64,000 nucleotides of DNA from Trichobilharzia szidati (GCA_944472155.2 OX235277.1:25802804-25866803), one strand, 5' to 3'. Positions 1 to 11,126 are shown, numbered from the stretch's first letter. Numbers and translations are program-made. The notes: generated by a model from the sequence alone, not told the origin.

Positions 1-1492
1 ATTGTTAACAGCCTTGATAGTGATAGTCAATCAATAATTATTGATCGAATCGCTGAGTTAGACAGCAGGCATAATAAAGCTGAAACATTTCTCAATAAAC
101 AAACTTACGACCAGCATAAAAATGCCGGAGAAAATGATCAACTCAACAAACAACTATGCCATGTGGATTTATCCAATATACAAATTTGTAATGAACAGAA
201 TAAATTCGAAGTTATTCAACAGGACAGTTTATCAGATAAATGTGATTCTGTAACGCTGAATAATACACTATCAGAGCGTAGTAAATGCGAGGAAGTTGAC
301 AGATCAATAAAGAAAGATGAAAGGACTGTTCAGAATAAAATACATAAAGATTTTAACACTTCAAAGATTAGCGATTATTTGCATATGAATGAATTCAACA
401 AAGAAGTTGAAGAATATGCCGACAGAGACGACGAAAATGGCGACCAGAGTGGTGATGATGATGATGATGATACTGGTGAATGTGTTGACAACTCGACAGG
501 GAATTGTCAGCCGACTGATGGCAAGTATTCAAAAGTGAATAAATTGACATGTATAAAAAATAAATGTAAAGAGAAATTAAAAAGCATTAAAGTTGTGCCC
601 AGACAGAAATTATCCAAATGGAATCAATGTATGAATATCAATGCTTCTTCCATACCGGGTGACCATTATTCTCAATTTTTATCAACAAACTTTGATAGAA
701 TAGATCCTGAAGGATCTGATACACAAGAAGTGACAAGTAAAACTAATCTCATACACTATGAGAACGAAGATGATGATGATAGGGAGGAATCTTTTACTAC
801 AGTCAGTTTAGATAAAGAAATGAAAACTATTGAACATCGAAACGCAGATGATTTGTTTAAAATGAATTTAATAAAACAACTTAATGAAATTGATAAAGAA
901 TCAATTTTTCATAAAACTATCCCTTCATCAGCTAATCTTAATTTGAAAAGTGAACAAGGTGGACAAGAGAAGTCCACTTCAAATAAACAATTAGACGAAT
1001 TGTCGAGATATACTACTGATAAGAAACATTTCAGCGACTTGTTTAATAAACAAGCATCTCATGACATTAATTCATCACTGTGTTCATTAGAAAATCGTAT
1101 ACCAAAAATAGTTATTCAATCGCCTTCTTGTAGTAATAATTCTATTGAATGTTATGAAGATACAAGTTGTATGAGTAATGCGAAACAGATAGACAACGAC
1201 GAGGTTGATATCGACGATGAGATGGAAGTGGGCGATGATGATGATGATGATGATGATATATCCAGTAATTATGATGATGATGAAAAGACTAATGAAGGTG
1301 ATGATTTTAACACATTCACCTATGATGATGATGAGGGTGATGATGACGAAGATACTAGTCAGCTGTCTGTCATCTATCGTCCACTTGCCAATCAGTCGAC
1401 ACTCGACCAATCAACTGTGCATCCTGTAACAACGACTAACAAACCAATTCCTATGAATTCAAATACATATTTCAACAGTCTAGATACGAATA
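1..1492 (+). CDS. ERICH3: ERICH3-like acidic exon, copy 1 (5' part outside window)
   Basis: The frame is open from base 1, so the window starts inside this exon; the first residues (IVNSLDSDSQSIIIDRIAEL) match copy 2 at 12567 downward. It encodes a hydrophilic, very acidic protein with Asp runs from GAT/GAC repeats near 452-472, 770-782, 1232-1258 and 1320-1350, and no membrane segment. An in-frame TGA lies at 1516-1518. A GTAATG donor just before it (exon end 1492, phase 1) would join in frame to the exon at 1857, so I prefer splicing over termination. A start at 163 would need GTG, and there is no reason to use it. The link to ERICH3 comes from copy 2, where this exon follows the DUF4590 exons in phase. 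Compared with copy 2 it has six extra residues (RTVQNK region) and different Asp-run lengths. Whether this copy is a real second gene or an allele is unresolved. Confidence 0.7.
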
Positions 1493-1856
1493 GTAATGAG
1501 AGTAGAAATGTTGACTGACAGTACAGCAGTAACAATAGGAATTACTACAAAAACAACTAATAATAATAATAATATTCGTACGACTACATGCATGTAATGA
1601 CTAATTCGTAATCCATTGAATTCAAAACCGGAATAAACCCTTGAACCGTTTTTAATTGTATTGTCATTGTATGTGTATGAAATAATAATAACTATGTATA
1701 CATTTTGAAAAAGAAAGTTACATCCACATGCACGTTTATAGTTTGTTTCGATTTCAGTTATTTTTTTGAAGTTTTATTTTAGCTACTGACTTTATTAGTT
1801 AGTAGTTCAACGTGTTTGTTAAAATGTTTGCCTCGTTTCTGTTTTTGTGATTTAAG

Positions 1857-2015
1857 TTTATGAAGATGATTTTGAAATAGAGAATGGAATTGACAATAAT
1901 ATCATCATTGATAAAGTGATCGAAGAGGTAGAAGAAGACAGCTTAGAGGTTGTACATCCTTCAGGAATAAATCAAGTGCTTATCTCTACAAAGGTGGATG
2001 AAATTCCATCTACAG
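1857..2015 (+). CDS. ERICH3: ERICH3-like exon B, copy 1
   Basis: The exon lies between an acceptor (GATTTAAG) and a strong donor (CAG/GTGAGT). It opens in phase 1 and reads YEDDFEIENGIDNN, then an acidic stretch ending near VDEIPSTG; the other two frames are closed. Vertebrate ERICH3 has a similar YEEDFEVDEE motif shortly after its DUF4590 domain, which supports the family call (family knowledge). The exon is conserved at 10759-10604 in copy 2, apart from one codon deleted there. No following exon is recognisable before the gap at 2832. Confidence 0.65.
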
Positions 2016-2159
2016 GTGAGTGAGCGATTGACATTTTGAAAATTCCTTCATCTTTCTGTCACTGTAAAAATTTGTATTAAGATCGAATTTAAAAATCATG
2101 AAACATGCTTATGAAATTAATAAACTAACTTTTGCTAAATACAAGTAATAATTAATGCC

Positions 2160-2365
2160 CTCTGCACTAGAGGTGGTGGTTCTCGTAGCCCAAGGGGTCT
2201 GGTGGAGAACGCTTTCGCATTTGAAACGAATCTCAATGGGAACATTATCACTCACTTAGGTTGGGGGGGGGGTAAATACAGACACATCCAGATGACAAGT
2301 CCCTGAAATACGACGAAATGCGCATAGTGGATTCCACAGCTAGTCATCCTCTACCAAATATTCAA
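2160..2365 (+). repeat. SmAlpha-like SINE (family A) with hammerhead relic
   Basis: It has the family head (AGAGGTGGTGGTTCTCGTAG), a tRNA-like box A region and, at 2285-2335, a decayed hammerhead block (ATCCAGATGACAAGTCC, GACGAAA, GTGGATTCC). The catalytic CTGANGA is damaged. Arm 2 of the duplication has lost about 150 bp here, including the hammerhead block. Confidence 0.7.
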
Positions 2366-2494
2366 CTTAGATGTGGAAATGATAGGCTGGATCACTTGTT
2401 TGGCGAATTCCACTTACTCTTTAGTCGTACAATCACACTACATATGACTTCTTTCATTAAAAGAGGATATTAATAAAAGTGATGAGTTGTCATA

Positions 2495-2831
2495 ATCACC
2501 AATACTAGAAAATTGATCTGATGCTCACTGGCGACTGGTCCTATTCAGGCAGTTACCTGGGGTTCTAGTGGAAAGCCGTGACCAGTGGGGTACAGCACGT
2601 TGAAGGTGACGCAGTAACTCACCGACAAAGACATTGTGAAGTTGTCGCGGTATGTCGTGAATTGGCAGAAGAAGTTAGAATTCATGGATTAGCCACTGGA
2701 TTGGGTCCAAGTGCCTTGTAACCAGAAGGTCCTGGGTTTGAACCCCTGTGGTGGGTCCGTATTGCTGAAGAGTCCCAAACTAGGCTGACGAAATAGCTGT
2801 CCAGTACTCCCTGGCAGGTTTTTCGATGGTT
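2495..2831 (+). repeat. Family B tRNA-like repeat, cut by gap
   Basis: It begins with the unit junction (CACCAATACTAGAAAATTGA), continues with CTGATGCTCACTGGCGACTG, and carries the tRNA-like segment ending in a B box (GGGTTTGAACCCC). The end of the unit disappears into the N gap. The same copy is present in arm 2 at 9908-10245. Confidence 0.75.
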
Positions 2832-3330
2832 NNNNNNNNNNNNNNNNNNNNNNNNNNNNNNNNNNNNNNNNNNNNNNNNNNNNNNNNNNNNNNNNNNNNN
2901 NNNNNNNNNNNNNNNNNNNNNNNNNNNNNNNNNNNNNNNNNNNNNNNNNNNNNNNNNNNNNNNNNNNNNNNNNNNNNNNNNNNNNNNNNNNNNNNNNNNN
3001 NNNNNNNNNNNNNNNNNNNNNNNNNNNNNNNNNNNNNNNNNNNNNNNNNNNNNNNNNNNNNNNNNNNNNNNNNNNNNNNNNNNNNNNNNNNNNNNNNNNN
3101 NNNNNNNNNNNNNNNNNNNNNNNNNNNNNNNNNNNNNNNNNNNNNNNNNNNNNNNNNNNNNNNNNNNNNNNNNNNNNNNNNNNNNNNNNNNNNNNNNNNN
3201 NNNNNNNNNNNNNNNNNNNNNNNNNNNNNNNNNNNNNNNNNNNNNNNNNNNNNNNNNNNNNNNNNNNNNNNNNNNNNNNNNNNNNNNNNNNNNNNNNNNN
3301 NNNNNNNNNNNNNNNNNNNNNNNNNNNNNN
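2832..3330. other. Assembly gap (N run)
   Basis: This is a run of 499 N. Arm 1 of the inverted duplication ends exactly at it, so the join across the gap should not be trusted as contiguous sequence. Open frames called through it are artefacts. Confidence 1.
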
Positions 3331-3419
3331 GAGAATCATTTATCACCCTGAAATTTTTTTTGTAAATTTGCTGAATTCAGCATCAGAAACGACATCCGAA
3401 CTTTTAATCCTACTGCAAA

Positions 3420-4095
3420 ATCCGTGACTGTATGTGATTCAAGGACGCACCCGCCCCACTGTCAGGGCTCGAACCCAGGGCCTTCCGGTTACAAAGCTAG
3501 CAAGCTCCTATACCATTCAGGCATTGGGACTCGACTCCTCAAATACCAGCCCGCGAATTCTAACTTCTACCAATTCGTGATTTTAGCTTGACCACCAACC
3601 AATGTCATTAGTGGGAACTACATCCCTAGTTTTCAATGGTTTTCTAACTGATATCAATTCTTGATCAACTCTTAAAAAAAAGTCTAATCCTTACTAACCA
3701 AAATGTTGAAAATTAATCTGATGCTGCCTAGTGACTTGTTACAGGACAGAGTTTCCTGGAGTTCTTGTAAGAATTCATGACCAGTGAGGTCCATCCAGTC
3801 AAGTGTGAGGATGGATTTCCCACCGATGACATTGGTTGGTACCAGTCGCGCTAAAACCACGAATTGGTAGAAGTTAGAATTCATGGGCTGTTTATTGAGG
3901 AGTCGGGTCCCAGTGGCTGAATGGTATACGAGCTTGCTAGCCTTGTAACCAGAAAGTCCTGGGTACGAACCCTGGCAGTGGAGATGGTGCGTACTGCCGA
4001 TGAGTCCCAACTAGCATGAAACAGCTATCCAGTACTCCAGTGTTGGTTTTCAATGGTTCTCTAACTGATAACAGTTCGTGATCAACTCGTGAAAA
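3420..4095. repeat. Family B copies: partial minus, tail, then full plus copy
   Basis: A minus-strand partial copy (3420-3615, GCTCGAACCCAGGGCCTTCC) is followed by a plus-strand tail (3628-3680) and a nearly complete plus-strand copy (3700-4095). The last has box A (TGGCTGAATGG) near 3918 and a B box (GGGTACGAACCC) near 3960. The 90 bases between the gap and 3420 contain nothing I recognise. Confidence 0.7.
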
Positions 4096-4304
4096 TAAAT
4101 GTTTCCAGTTTTTAGATAAATAATTTTTTTCAATTCTGCGTCAACGTACTTTCAAAAATTAAAAATTGAGAAAGTACTTACATTTTTCGATGCTACTGAT
4201 ACAGACGATTTCGAATCTATGAAGTGAAAAAAGGGCATGAATTTACAACTGGTAAATTAAAAACGAAAATTAATTATTAGTAAGGAAAACGTATATAAAT
4301 ATGC

Positions 4305-4548
4305 TGTACACCAGTGGCACACCGGTAGAATGCTCGCCGACCACGCCACATGTGGTCTGGGGTTCAATACCCAGCCACCGACGCACTCCTTTACCTCGCT
4401 AAGCCAGTTATAAGACTGGTAAAGAGGGAAGGTTGAGCATGAGGCTAGCATTGCAATCCTGTAAAAAAATAAACACCCCTGCTACCGAAACTTCAGATTT
4501 CTAGCTTGAAGTCCAATGTTCCACTGGGAACGTAAAGGAATAAAAATA
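4305..4548 (+). repeat. Family C SINE (RTE-tailed)
   Basis: A tRNA-like head (CAGTGGCACACCGGTAGAAT, then GGGGTTCAATACCC) is followed by the conserved body (ACTCCTTTACCTCGCTAAGC). The tail reads TGAAGTCCAATGTTCCACTG and ends GGAATAAAAATA. That tail matches the end of the RTE LINE copies in this window. Confidence 0.8.
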
Positions 4549-4559
4549 TATGTATATAT

Positions 4560-5030
4560 GTGGAAGTTTCAAAAATCCATCAGTATGTCTTGTATGAAGC
4601 AAAGACAGCGATTTGTGCAGAAAAAGATGATACCATCATTTATTTCGTCGACTGCTCATCAGCTGCGTACAGCATAAAGAAATTATTAAGTTTATGTACG
4701 GAAACAATTTCAATTTCATACTCTTCTATGTGTATCTATCATTTTGACTGCTCCTGTGGAGTGAGCCAGTTAGCTGCATAGGCCGTACAACTAAGGCGTG
4801 TTTCTCGTCGGATTGCCGAACACTATCCTGCTAATGGTTAAATGAGGGACAAACAAAAATTGATTCATAGCTGCTCTATTCTGTCTCATCTTGTGGATAC
4901 ACAACACAAGACTGATGTTAAAGAGGCTTTGATGGTCATTTACCGCAAACCAACTAATCTTAACTTCACCTTAAGAGTTCGTCTCACAATATGCCAGTGA
5001 CTGCTTTTAGTCTAATAGCTATCCTAACAA
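4560..5030 (+). mobile_element. Penelope-like element fragment (GIY-YIG part, decayed)
   Basis: With frame changes it reads as the endonuclease end of a PLE: a Cys-rich stretch (HFDCSCGVSQ), then a relic of IGRTTRR, then IYRKPTNLNFTLRVRL. Stop codons interrupt it, so it is non-functional. Related fragments lie at 9060-9860 and 37226-37720. Bases 5030-5180 include a decayed LINE 3' end (GAAATCAGTCAGTTAGTCAA). Confidence 0.6.
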
Positions 5031-5179
5031 TCTTCCTGGCATGGTAGGACCTGCAGGAACAGTAGTTCCAGCCAGTGAAGCTTGTTGGGTCATTGTGATA
5101 TGCAAGCCCGACCACCACGTCAAGGTAGTAGCTATCGATCGCAGTGCTACATATCTGTGCAAAACTCTATGCTGAAATC

Positions 5180-6140
5180 AGTCAGTTAGTCAATCAATAT
5201 GCAGATGATGCAGTCCTTCTAGGTGAAGACGCTGTTAAATTACAGAGTCTTCTGAACACCTTGAGCAGAAAGCCTAGAATGTTTGCCATGTAATATGCTT
5301 CTGTGAAATGTATGGCGATGCAATGGGGGAGGAATGAACCACATCGACTCTTAGCACTAAGATAGGGAGTAAGGTTGTAGAGCACGTTGACCACTTCATA
5401 TATATATATATTATATATATATAGGAAGTCACATCAGCCCTTGTGGATTGATTACTGACAAAATCTCAACATGGATACTCGTGTGGCATTTCCCAACTTA
5501 CGTCATCTCTGGTTTAGATGTGATTTTCGTCTAACAATCAAAGTTAAATGTGTGCTGCTCAGCAGTTCGCTCTGTACTTTGTAGTTGTGAGACATGCTTA
5601 TTGAAAGTGGAAATTATGAAGCCTGGTGAGATAGTGTGAGTAATATTCAGATTAGGCACCGAGATTTAGGTAAGAAATGAAAGAGAATCGATGAGGTTGG
5701 GAAGCTACACCATTTGTGGCGGTACGGACACGTGTTACGTGTGCCTGGCCAACGCCTTCCTCAACGGGTAATGTTAGCTGACTTGGGATCCAGTTGGAAA
5801 AGAGCTAGTGTTGGTCAAATCGAAACATGGCATGAGTCCATGAAATTGTTGACAGTTAGTTTAAGCGATGTAGGGAGGTGTAGACTTCCTGGATGAGATC
5901 CCTAGAATGCTAAGAACCAATGGCTGAAGATATGGCTCGAAATCGTTTTCATTGGCACAGATGCATTGAGTCTTTGCTAGCTGTCGTATCCACTAAACTC
6001 TAATGTTTTCCCATGTGACTATTTCTGCTTCCTCACATTTCTGCTTATTGTCATCTTCTGTGCAACACGGAGTGTAGCAAGTTGACCTGCTGCACTCCTG
6101 TGTAAAGTTCTATGTTGAAACCAGTCAGTCAGTCAGTGAA
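5180..6140 (+). mobile_element. Second non-LTR LINE family, RT C-terminal relic
   Basis: The RT motif QYADDAVLLGED lies at about 5197-5232. Broken RT-downstream sequence follows, then the C-terminal tail RYGHVLRVPGQRLPQRVMLA at 5722-5781, and a 3' end reading GTTGAAACCAGTCAGTCAGT near 6115. Stops and frameshifts mark it as dead. An AT microsatellite (5399-5424) interrupts it. The same family lies on the minus strand at 16535-17165 and 35981-36400. I do not assign a clade. Confidence 0.65.
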
Positions 6141-6184
6141 ATACCAGTCGCGTATTAATTTGTAGACTTGTTTTAAGCTTGCAT

Positions 6185-6605
6185 ATGGATTGATGTCAGT
6201 TAGAAAGCCATTGAAAACCAGCAGAGAGTATTGGACAGCTGTTTCGTCCCAGTTTGGAGCTCCTCTACCGCGCGCACTAACCAGGATTCAATCCAAGGAC
6301 CTTCTGGTTACAAGAAGAGCTCTTAGACCATTTTGTGACTGGGACTCAACCACGCTGGATTTGGAGAAAAATACCCACCTACTGGCGGTCGCGTCGAAAT
6401 TGCAAAATGGTAGAAGTTTGAATTCATGTGGCATTTAAATCGGGTCGCAGTAGCTGAATGGTCTACTAACTTTCCTTGTAACTGGAAGTTCCTGGGTTCG
6501 AACCCAAATGTTTATGTACTTCCAAAGAGTCTCAGACTGGGGGAAATAGCTATCCAGTACATTTTGGTGGTTTTCAGTGATTATCTAACTGACATCAGTC
6601 CGTGA
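6185..6605. repeat. Family B inverted pair
   Basis: A minus copy (6185-6435, from GGATTGATGTCAGTTAGAAA) abuts a plus partial copy (6435-6605) with box A (TAGCTGAATGGT) and B box (GGGTTCGAACCC). The two meet at the internal ATTCATG region, so the head of the unit is missing from both. Confidence 0.65.
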
Positions 6606-6639
6606 TGAAACTTGGGAAACAAATCAAACCTCTACAAAG

Positions 6640-6850
6640 TAATTTAATTGGTGGATGGTGACTAGCAGTGGAATCCAGGATGCGATTTTCGTCCCATTTG
6701 GGACTCGTCACTGGATGTACCTGCACTTCCTGGTGAGTGATAATGTTCCCAGACATCGTTGAAGCATCTGTACAAGAAGCCGGCATGTCAACCTGAGACC
6801 GAGCACTTCGGTTCAATCAATCGACGGGAAAATCTAAAATTCAATTAAAT
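6640..6850 (-). repeat. SmAlpha-like SINE (family A), minus strand
   Basis: Reverse-complemented, this has the family order: hammerhead block, then flanks ending CGACGGGAAAATCTAAAATT in plus-strand sense near 6819. The hammerhead block is annotated separately at 6671-6720. Confidence 0.75.
6671..6720 (-). ncRNA. Hammerhead ribozyme relic, best preserved in window
   Basis: On the minus strand: stem I ATCCAG/CTGGAT is perfect, stem II GTCCC/GGGAC is perfect, GAAA is present, and the cleavage triplet reads ATC. The core reads GTGACGAG instead of CTGACGAG, so position C3 is G and its pair with G8 is lost. Active self-cleavage is therefore doubtful, although the fold is otherwise intact. SmAlpha-encoded hammerheads are established in schistosomes. 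Confidence 0.65.
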
Positions 6851-7184
6851 CTACAAAGTAACTTTAGACAATTTTCAAATTCTCTCTCTTCAAAATTGTA
6901 CCAGTGTAACGACAGGATACCAAAGACTTGGTAAAGGAATGTTTATTTGGAAACTGGTATCTCTATATAGCGAAATTATGTACACCCGTATCTTCAAAGC
7001 ACCGTTTGCACAGATCTTCCGTGTTGCACTACTTCTGGCCTTCCTTCATACTGTGTTTCTTTGTATTGTTGCTTTCACATATCCCATGTATCTCCCACCA
7101 ACGCTGTACACCATTTACCTTCTCTGATGTCAAATGTATCTCATTGATATTTGATATCTTTGTGCCAACGAACGTCTCTTTATA

Positions 7185-8465
7185 TTACTTATTATTTTAT
7201 TGTTCCCTTGGGTTCCTAGTGGAACATAGGGCTTCAACTGCACGTCTCCACTTGCTTCTGTCTTCTGCTGTACTTTTCACCTCCATCCATGTTAGTCCAT
7301 ACTGTTTCAACTCCTCTTCACACGATCTCCTCCATGTCACCCTTCGACGTCCCACTCGTCGCTTCCCTTTCGGGTTCTACTCGAGGGTCTGACGCGATGT
7401 CACCTAGCCGCCTCCTGCATATTTGTTAGGTGATTGGTTCTTGTTTCGTTTGTTCCCATAGTTTCTTGTTGGTGATTCTTTCCGGCGGCCATCTGATCTT
7501 CAGTATAGAGCGAAGACAGTTGTTGATAAAGGTCTGCAACAGGCTATTGGAAATATTCTTTGTGACCCGCCAAGTTTCTGATCCGACGTATATAAGAACT
7601 GACTTGACGTTTGTATTGAAAATCCGAATTTTGTTGTTGATGCTGAGTGAAGAAGATTTCCAGATTGGTTTCACGTTGATGAATGTGTTTCTCGCCTTAC
7701 CGATTCACGATTTGACATCCTCGTCCGTTCCTCCTGTGGTTGAGATAATGTTCCCTAGATAAGTGAATGAAATAACCTTTTTCAAATCCCTCCCGTTGAT
7801 GGTGATTGGCGCTGGATATTGCTGCTGTTGTTGTTGGTTGGTTGGTTATTTCCATAACCTCTGTCTTGTCTATGTTCACCTGGAGTCCTGTCTTTGCTGC
7901 TTCTTCGACCAGTTTGTCGGTTTTCGCTTGTAAGTCTTCGATTTTGTGTGACATCAAACATAAATCATCCGCGAAATCCAGGTCTTCTATATTCTTCACG
8001 TCGGTCCAGGATATCCCTGTCTTCCCGTTTTCCACTATCTGACGCATAATCCAGTCCACCACAATTAGGGTTATCATTGGTGATAATAAGCACCCTTGTC
8101 TGACTTCTGTGTTTACTCCAAATGCCTCGCTGAGTTTTCCGTTGTGGATCACTTGACATGTACCGTTGTCGTACAGCTGTTGAATAAGGTTGATGAATAT
8201 TTGGGGTACGCCGTAGTACTCGAGTAGTTTCCAAACTACTTCACGGTCAACGCTGTCGAAGGCCTTCTCAAAGTCTATAAAGTTGAGGTAGAGGTTTGAT
8301 TGCCACTCCATGCTTTTTCCGATGATGATGCGTAGAGTTGCAATTTGGTCAGAACATGATTTGCCTTTCCTAAATCCAGCTTGTTCTGGTCGGAATTCCT
8401 CATCCAGCGCGTCCTTTATTCTCTCCAAGATGACGTAACTCAGAATTTTACTTGGCGTCGACAGG
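7185..8465 (-). mobile_element. RTE-type non-LTR retrotransposon, 5' truncated
   Basis: The minus strand encodes RT motifs in order: EQAGFRKGKSCSDQIATLRI, the motif A region NFIDFEKAFDSVDREV with its Asp, EVRQGCLLSP, and LDFADDLCLMSH with the YADD-like FADD catalytic pair. The C-terminal region IFNTNVKSVLIYVGSETWR is in another frame, so there is at least one frameshift near 7690. The 3' end is GAAGCCCTATGTTCCACTAG followed by GGAATAA repeats at 7185-7235. The 5' half, including the endonuclease, is missing. RTE is my best clade guess. Confidence 0.8.
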
Positions 8466-9059
8466 AGTAAGTATCTGCAGGTGAGTATCTCCGCCTGTCT
8501 CTTTATATACTACTGATAAATCTAATCAGTAGGACTCGCCAAACCAGTTCTCCTTATTTTTGTTAGTTTTATTTCATATTTACATCGGTTTGTGATTCGA
8601 GACTAAAAGGAAATTTGAACCATGGCTGGAATAAAAACCGACAGGCCCAGAATAACTTGTCTAGCGATTTACCAGCTGCTAACCAGGTCACTGCTTTGTC
8701 ACGCTAGATCACTATTCATGCTATCAAGGAACATGTTAATATTCGTTTATCACCAGAACAGCTGCTCGTCTCGGTCTTATTCTGTCAATCCTGTTCATCC
8801 CATACTGAGTTAGTATGAGGCGCATTAAGCTGTTGTGTAATCGATCGCAAGGTTATCTGAGGTAGTCATGTGTCATCAAAGTATTATTGATGTAGTCCCA
8901 GGAGTATTTCAGATACTATGGCCATCAATGTATCTGTCTTTTGTCCACTCTTGTAGACACACTTTCAAGTAGAAGCAGGCGAAACGAAATTTAATTAAAA
9001 TCTTTGTTCCTGGCATCCAACTGGTCTGTAGCCTGGGTGCTTTAGAAAAAAAACTACGT
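8466..9059. other. Unclassified intergenic DNA
   Basis: I see no long frame, splice-supported exon or repeat family here. A 63-codon frame at 8622 has no recognisable motif. The preceding stretch 6900-7180 is also unclassified. Confidence 0.4.
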
Positions 9060-9860
9060 CTTTTGGAAGGAATCTTCGTCTAAAATGGTACGCGCCAATA
9101 TTCATTGGTAAGAATATCAAACCAAAAGCTCAGAGGAACGAGATGTTACTTGCTCCATGAAAGAAACATTACGCGAACAGTGATGTCAAGGGAGACTTGG
9201 TCGGCGATATCCTTTGAGAACATTCTTCTCCGGTAACCCATTAGTCTACAGAAGCCTTAAGAGCAAGATATCGCATCCGAACACTTTTATGCGCATATGT
9301 AAGATCACCTGTCCCCAAAGAGCCAGGTTTATTTGGTCGTTCGAAGCGTATCCTGTCTAAAAAGTTTCAAGAACAATGTTCTGCAGGGTTGAAGAAAGGC
9401 TGCAATGGCTCCATAAGGAGTGCTACAATTGAACACCTTGTGAAAACTGTTCATTCCATTTCAAAAAATGCCTCCAGCTTCAAAGTAATCTACAAAGTGA
9501 AGAACAACCTGCCAAAGACAATACTCTTTCGTCTCCTTTGTATTGAGGACGCTCTATCCAATCAGATAGAGAAACCGGAGCTTTGCATAGAAAAGAAAAT
9601 TACTCAATCACTTCTGCTGTCATGGTAACAATCTTGTTGATTTTTGCTAACTTGATTTCTGCTTGTTAATCTTTCAATCTCCTTATAACTCTTGTATTTC
9701 TTTAGTGCCGTTGCATAATTCCATATTTTCCTTTGCTTCTATGTTTATCCTGATTAAAACTCACTCATTAGACGATTCATCTTATCGCGTAACTCTGATA
9801 TACTTACTCAACTTTTTTGTGTATTGATTAATGTCCTCAAGTAGTGGTTTTGCAGGGATT
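9060..9860 (+). mobile_element. Penelope-like element fragment (GIY-YIG end)
   Basis: Around 9330-9628 it reads LFGRSKRILSKKFQEQCSAG, then IRSATIEHLVKTVHSISKN, then LPKTILFRLLCIEDALSNQI and a terminal LCIEKKITQSLLLSW. This matches the C-terminal layout of the other PLE endonucleases here. Upstream coding is broken, and the RT is not visible. AT-rich 3' sequence runs to the repeat at 9880. Confidence 0.65.
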
Positions 9861-9907
9861 TTTTTTTGTTGGTTGGAGGATTTCATCATGAGCTGACATC
9901 AGTTAGA

Positions 9908-10245
9908 GGACATTGGAAAACAAGCTGGGAGTACTGGACAGCTATTTCTTAAGCCTAGTTTGGGACTCTTCAGCGATACGGACCCACCACAGGGGTTCAA
10001 ACCCAGGACCTTCTAGTTACAAGGCATTTGGACCCAATCCAGTGGCCAATCCATGAATTCTAACTTCTTCTGCCAATTCACGACATACCACCACTACTTC
10101 ACAATGTCTTCTTCGATGAGTTACTGCCTCACCATCAACCTTCTGTACCCTCCTGGTCACGGCTTTCCACTAGAACCCCAGGTAACTGCCTGAATAAGAC
10201 CAGTCGCTAGTGAGCATCAGATCAATTTTCAAGTATTGGTGAATA
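9908..10245 (-). repeat. Family B repeat (arm 2 copy)
   Basis: It contains the B box in reverse (GGGGTTCAAACCCAGGACCT) near 9992. It ends with the junction TCAATTTTCAAGTATTGGTG, which joins one unit's tail to the next unit's head. The orthologous copy in arm 1 runs to the gap. Confidence 0.75.
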
Positions 10246-10369
10246 TGATAACTCATCGCTTTTATTAATATCCTCTTTTAAGAAAATAAGTTGTATGTAG
10301 GTGAGACTGCACGGCTAATGGGTAAGATGAATTCGCCAAAGACCATTTGTTTCGTTCTTTCCAGTAGTG

Positions 10370-10465
10370 ATCCAGTCTATCATTTCGTTTCGTTTCAAAC
10401 GCCAAAGCGTTCTCCACCAAACCCCTTGGGCTACGAGAACCACCACCTCTAGTGCAAATGGCATT
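10370..10465 (-). repeat. SmAlpha-like SINE, head only
   Basis: Only the head of the family A unit remains (GCTACGAGAACCACCACCTC in plus-strand sense). Compared with arm 1, the hammerhead-containing middle is deleted between short GAAACGAA-type repeats. Confidence 0.65.
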
Positions 10466-10603
10466 AATTATTACTTGTATTTAGTAAAGGTTAGTTTACT
10501 AATTTCAAATATATGTTTCATGATTTTTAAATTCGATCTTAATACAAATTTATACAGTGAAAGAAAGATGAAGGAATTTTCAAAATGTCAATCACTCACT
10601 CAC

Positions 10604-10759
10604 CTGTAGATGGAATTTCATCCACCTTTGTAGAGATAAGCACTTGATTTACTCCTGAAGGATGTAAAACTTCTACGCTGTCTTCTTCTACCTCTTCGAT
10701 CACTTTATCAATAATGATATTATCAATTCCATTCTCTATTTCAAAATCATCTTCATAAA
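10604..10759 (-). CDS. ERICH3: ERICH3-like exon B, copy 2
   Basis: The acceptor is GATTTAAG and the donor CAG/GTGAGT on the minus strand, as in copy 1. It is 156 bp against 159 bp because one codon is missing in the FEIENGIDN region. The phase (1) fits the proposed donor at 11126-11125 of the acidic exon. It is acidic with Glu/Asp clusters. No later exon of this gene is visible between 10604 and the gap at 3330, so the 3' end is absent, unrecognisable or lost at the duplication boundary. Confidence 0.65.
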
Positions 10760-11126
10760 CTTAAATCACAAAAACAAAACGAGACAAATTTTAACCAAAC
10801 TCGTTAAGCTACTAACTAATAATGTTAGTAGCTAAAATAAAACTTCAAAAAAATAACTGAAATCGAAACAAACTATAAACGTGCATGTGGATATAACTTT
10901 CTTTTTTAAAATGTATATGTAGTCATTATAGTTTCATACATATACAATGACAACACAAATGGAACAGTTCAAGGGTTTATTCTGGTTTTAAATTCAATGG
11001 ATTACGAACTAGTCATTACATGCATGTAGTCGTACGAATATTATTATTATTATTATTATAAGTTGTTCTTGTGGTAATTCCGATTGTTACTGCTATACTG
11101 TCAGTCAACATTTCTACTGTCATTAC

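Larger units (their letters stand above)
1..2831 (+). repeat. Inverted duplication, arm 1
   Basis: The arm matches 12567 down to about 9908 on the opposite strand over exon A, its intron, exon B and the intronic repeats. Both arms carry the same SINE insertions at the same places, so they split after those insertions. Arm 1 stops at an N gap and may extend beyond the left edge of the window. Indels and substitutions are scattered through both arms. Confidence 0.85.

Noticed and set aside
1087..1410. Antisense frames over the Asp-repeat exon (also 1205-1429, 11190-11472)
   Set aside because: They are shadows of the GAT repeats, giving Ile- or Met-rich low-complexity proteins with no splice or motif support.
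163..1518. Start codon at 163 for the acidic frame
   Set aside because: The codon is GTG, and the frame is open upstream to base 1 and matches copy 2 there.
2689..3365. Long frames across 2832-3330 and 35483-35980
   Set aside because: They consist mostly of N, so the frames have no meaning.
6928..7392. Hydrophobic frame as a membrane protein
   Set aside because: Its right half is antisense to the 3' end of an RTE LINE, and the left half lacks any conserved pattern.
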